Below are positions 4,681-5,921 of a stretch of DNA of 5,921 nucleotides, one piece after another. Numbering within the stretch: the first letter of the stretch is position 1; every line of letters begins with the position of its first letter. Origin of the DNA: Candidatus Bathyarchaeota archaeon (GTDB lineage: Archaea; Thermoproteota; Bathyarchaeia; TCS64); NCBI GenBank assembly GCA_013329615.1, contig DUKA01000137.1, positions 1-5,921 on the forward strand. Direction: 5' to 3'. Below the pieces are notes generated by a model. That model made no database searches. It was not told the DNA's origin and saw nothing but the letters and a program-made list of their open reading frames with translations. The position numbers and the translations under genes are program-made.

Positions 4681-5748
4681 GTGATTATCATGCCCCGGAA
4701 GGTTACACTGGAGGACGTTGAGGCACTCGCCGTAGGCGGCGCGATTCTAGGCGGTGGAGGCGGAGGGAAGGCGGAGTTCGGCCTCGCCGCAGGGAGGCTC
4801 GCCATGGAGCTCGGAGGCATCGAGCTGTGGAGCCCCGAGGAGACGCCGAGGAACTGGAAGGTCATCACCGTCGCGAGCCTCGGCGCACCAACGCAGAGGG
4901 GGAACACAAAGTACCGCCACTTCATACGCGCTATAGAGCTGCTGCGGGAGGTGGGCGTCGAGTTCGACGGAGTAATAGCTGCGGAGAACGGTGGCTACAA
5001 CAGCTTCGGGGGCTGGATACCCGCCGCGGCTCTGGGCATCCCGGTCGTCGACTGCCCCGGGGACGGGCGTGCACACCCAAGCTCCATGATGGGCAGCATG
5101 GGGATGCACCGCGTCGAGTACAAGTCCGTCAAGGCGGGCGCCACCGAGGGCGCGGAGATCATCTGCTGGGGCACCCTGCAGAGCACGAGCAACCAGATAC
5201 GCTTCATGGCGAGCGACTGCAAGGCGGTCATAGCCATGGCGAGGGACCCCATACCGATGGAGTGGTGCCTCGAACACGGCGCACCCGGAGCGATAGAGCA
5301 GGCGATAGCCCTCGGAAAAGCCTACCAGAAGTCGGCGAAGGGCGAAGCCGCCGTCAAAGCCGCGGCGAAGCACCTCGGGGGCACAGTCGTCGAGAAGGGA
5401 CGGATCACCGAGATCAGGAACGAGGCGAAGGGCGGCTACGACGTCGGCACAATGACCGTCGCCGGGAAGAAGACGTGGGAGGTCACATACGTCAACGAGT
5501 ACATGACACTCGAAGCCGACGGGAAACGCGTCAACACCTACCCCGACCTGATAACCACATTCGACGCAGATGGCGTCCCTATAAACAACACCACACTCAA
5601 ACAAGGCGACACAATCTACGTCGTCACCGCCCCAAGGGACAGGATTAAGGTAGGAGACGGCAACAAGTACCCCGAAATATATGCGCCGATAGAAGCTGCG
5701 CTCAGCAAACCAATGATAAGCCACCTCAAGGGATACCTCAAGCCCTAA
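4681..5748 (+). CDS. DUF917 (S-Me-THD-like) family protein
   Basis: This 355-residue protein has the length and landmarks of the DUF917 family (Pfam PF06032 as I recall it, now named after an S-methyl-thiohydantoin desulfurase activity). The landmarks are a start of the type LEDVEALAVGGAILGGGGGG, with six glycines at residues 24-29, ENGG at 102-105, and a D124-x4-GRA(x)P segment where relatives usually have an acidic DADxxGRAxPE version. The C-terminal domain carries NEY (272-274) and YPDLI (287-291), then a segment that looks like the usual small beta domain. No signal peptide or membrane helix is seen, so it should be cytoplasmic. In other genomes this family is often next to hydantoinase/oxoprolinase genes and permeases; none is visible here. 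The start may be GTG 4681 (leaderless) or ATG 4690. The long open frame on the opposite strand is a codon-bias shadow. The family call is good, and the reaction in this organism is unknown. Confidence 0.85.
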   Translation: MIIMPRKVTLEDVEALAVGGAILGGGGGGKAEFGLAAGRLAMELGGIELWSPEETPRNWKVITVASLGAPTQRGNTKYRHFIRAIELLREVGVEFDGVIAAENGGYNSFGGWIPAAALGIPVVDCPGDGRAHPSSMMGSMGMHRVEYKSVKAGATEGAEIICWGTLQSTSNQIRFMASDCKAVIAMARDPIPMEWCLEHGAPGAIEQAIALGKAYQKSAKGEAAVKAAAKHLGGTVVEKGRITEIRNEAKGGYDVGTMTVAGKKTWEVTYVNEYMTLEADGKRVNTYPDLITTFDADGVPINNTTLKQGDTIYVVTAPRDRIKVGDGNKYPEIYAPIEAALSKPMISHLKGYLKP

Positions 5749-5767
5749 TTCCCACGAAAAAAACACA

Positions 5768-5785
5768 GGGGTGAAGGAGTACCCC
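5768..5785 (+). other. Small inverted repeat after the DUF917 stop
   Basis: GGGGT at 5768-5772 pairs with ACCCC at 5781-5785, and a G-U pair can extend it, leaving AAGGAG in the loop. It lies 20 bases past the DUF917 stop. It could stabilise the 3' end of the transcript or contribute to termination, although no U-tract follows directly. The stem is short and could be chance. Confidence 0.25.
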
Positions 5786-5894
5786 AACACCTCAAAATAT
5801 TATGCCTTAAGACAAAAGAGGTTAGAAAACGGCCCTGATTATACACCGATCTACGCAAATTAGCACACCTATTCCCTACGGAGCGGAGAAAATA

Positions 5895-5901
5895 TTTTTT
5901 T
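5895..5901 (+). terminator. T7 run, candidate terminator of the DUF917 transcript
   Basis: Seven consecutive T lie in the AT-rich 173-base gap after the DUF917 gene. This is consistent with archaeal U-tract termination about 150 bases downstream of the stop. The same stretch (AAAATATTTT, 5889-5898) is a perfect palindrome and could instead be a TATA element for a gene beyond the window. The remainder of 5749-5888 shows no convincing gene. Confidence 0.25.
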
Positions 5902-5921
5902 CTCGTTATCGTGTGTAGCAA

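Noticed and set aside
4827..5648. Plus-strand open frame inside the DUF917 gene
   Set aside because: Its translation is an Arg/Gly/His-rich low-complexity shadow with no recognisable domain.
4747..5790. Long open frame (347 codons) on the minus strand opposite the DUF917 gene
   Set aside because: It mirrors the high-GC codon bias of the clearly conserved DUF917 gene and shows no family motif.
5745..5921. Minus-strand frame open from the right edge to a TAG at 5745-5747
   Set aside because: About 58 codons of AT-rich sequence with no motif and poor codon use; it is likely a chance open frame in an intergenic region, although a real gene end cannot be fully excluded.

Overview
The window looks like a chromosomal segment of a GC-rich archaeon, most likely an anaerobe or facultative anaerobe. 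The evidence for archaea is indirect. AT-rich TATA-like boxes sit about 25 to 40 bases upstream of several starts and no bacterial -35/-10 pairs are evident. Some starts look leaderless or have very short leaders, ATA isoleucine and AGG/AGA arginine codons are frequent, and one Shine-Dalgarno sequence is of the GGTGA type. I cannot name a genus. The protein families would fit Thermoproteota or related deep lineages, but this is inference.

Layout from left to right. Positions 1-1143 (+) hold the end of an operon that enters from the left edge: the C-terminal piece of a 4Fe-4S protein, a complete two-cluster ferredoxin one base later, and a CooC-like ATPase whose GTG start overlaps the ferredoxin stop by four bases. 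Positions 1168-2054 (+) hold a ten-helix drug/metabolite-type (EamA) transporter interrupted by a single-base frameshift at a G run. Positions 2107-3346 (+) hold a two-gene unit: an Fpg/Nei-like DNA glycosylase homologue lacking several classical catalytic residues, and 13 bases later a Nudix hydrolase. Positions 3425-4558 (-) hold alanine dehydrogenase, convergent with the Nudix gene. Positions 4559-4680 are a divergent promoter region with one TATA-like box facing each way. Positions 4681-5748 (+) hold a DUF917 (S-Me-THD-like) protein. Positions 5749-5921 are AT-rich and show no convincing gene.

How the genes fit together. The ferredoxin and CooC pair points to maturation and electron supply for a nickel enzyme such as carbon monoxide dehydrogenase/acetyl-CoA synthase, probably encoded to the left. 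The glycosylase-like protein and the Nudix hydrolase together resemble a defence against oxidised bases (DNA repair plus nucleotide-pool cleaning). Alanine dehydrogenase and the DUF917 protein could share amino-acid or cyclic-amide catabolism through their shared promoter region, but nothing in the sequence proves a functional link. No RNA gene, CRISPR array, insertion sequence or phage gene was seen. I found no clearly new multi-gene system. The most unusual items are the atypical glycosylase paired with Nudix, the altered loop in alanine dehydrogenase, the arginine in the CooC P-loop and the broken transporter.
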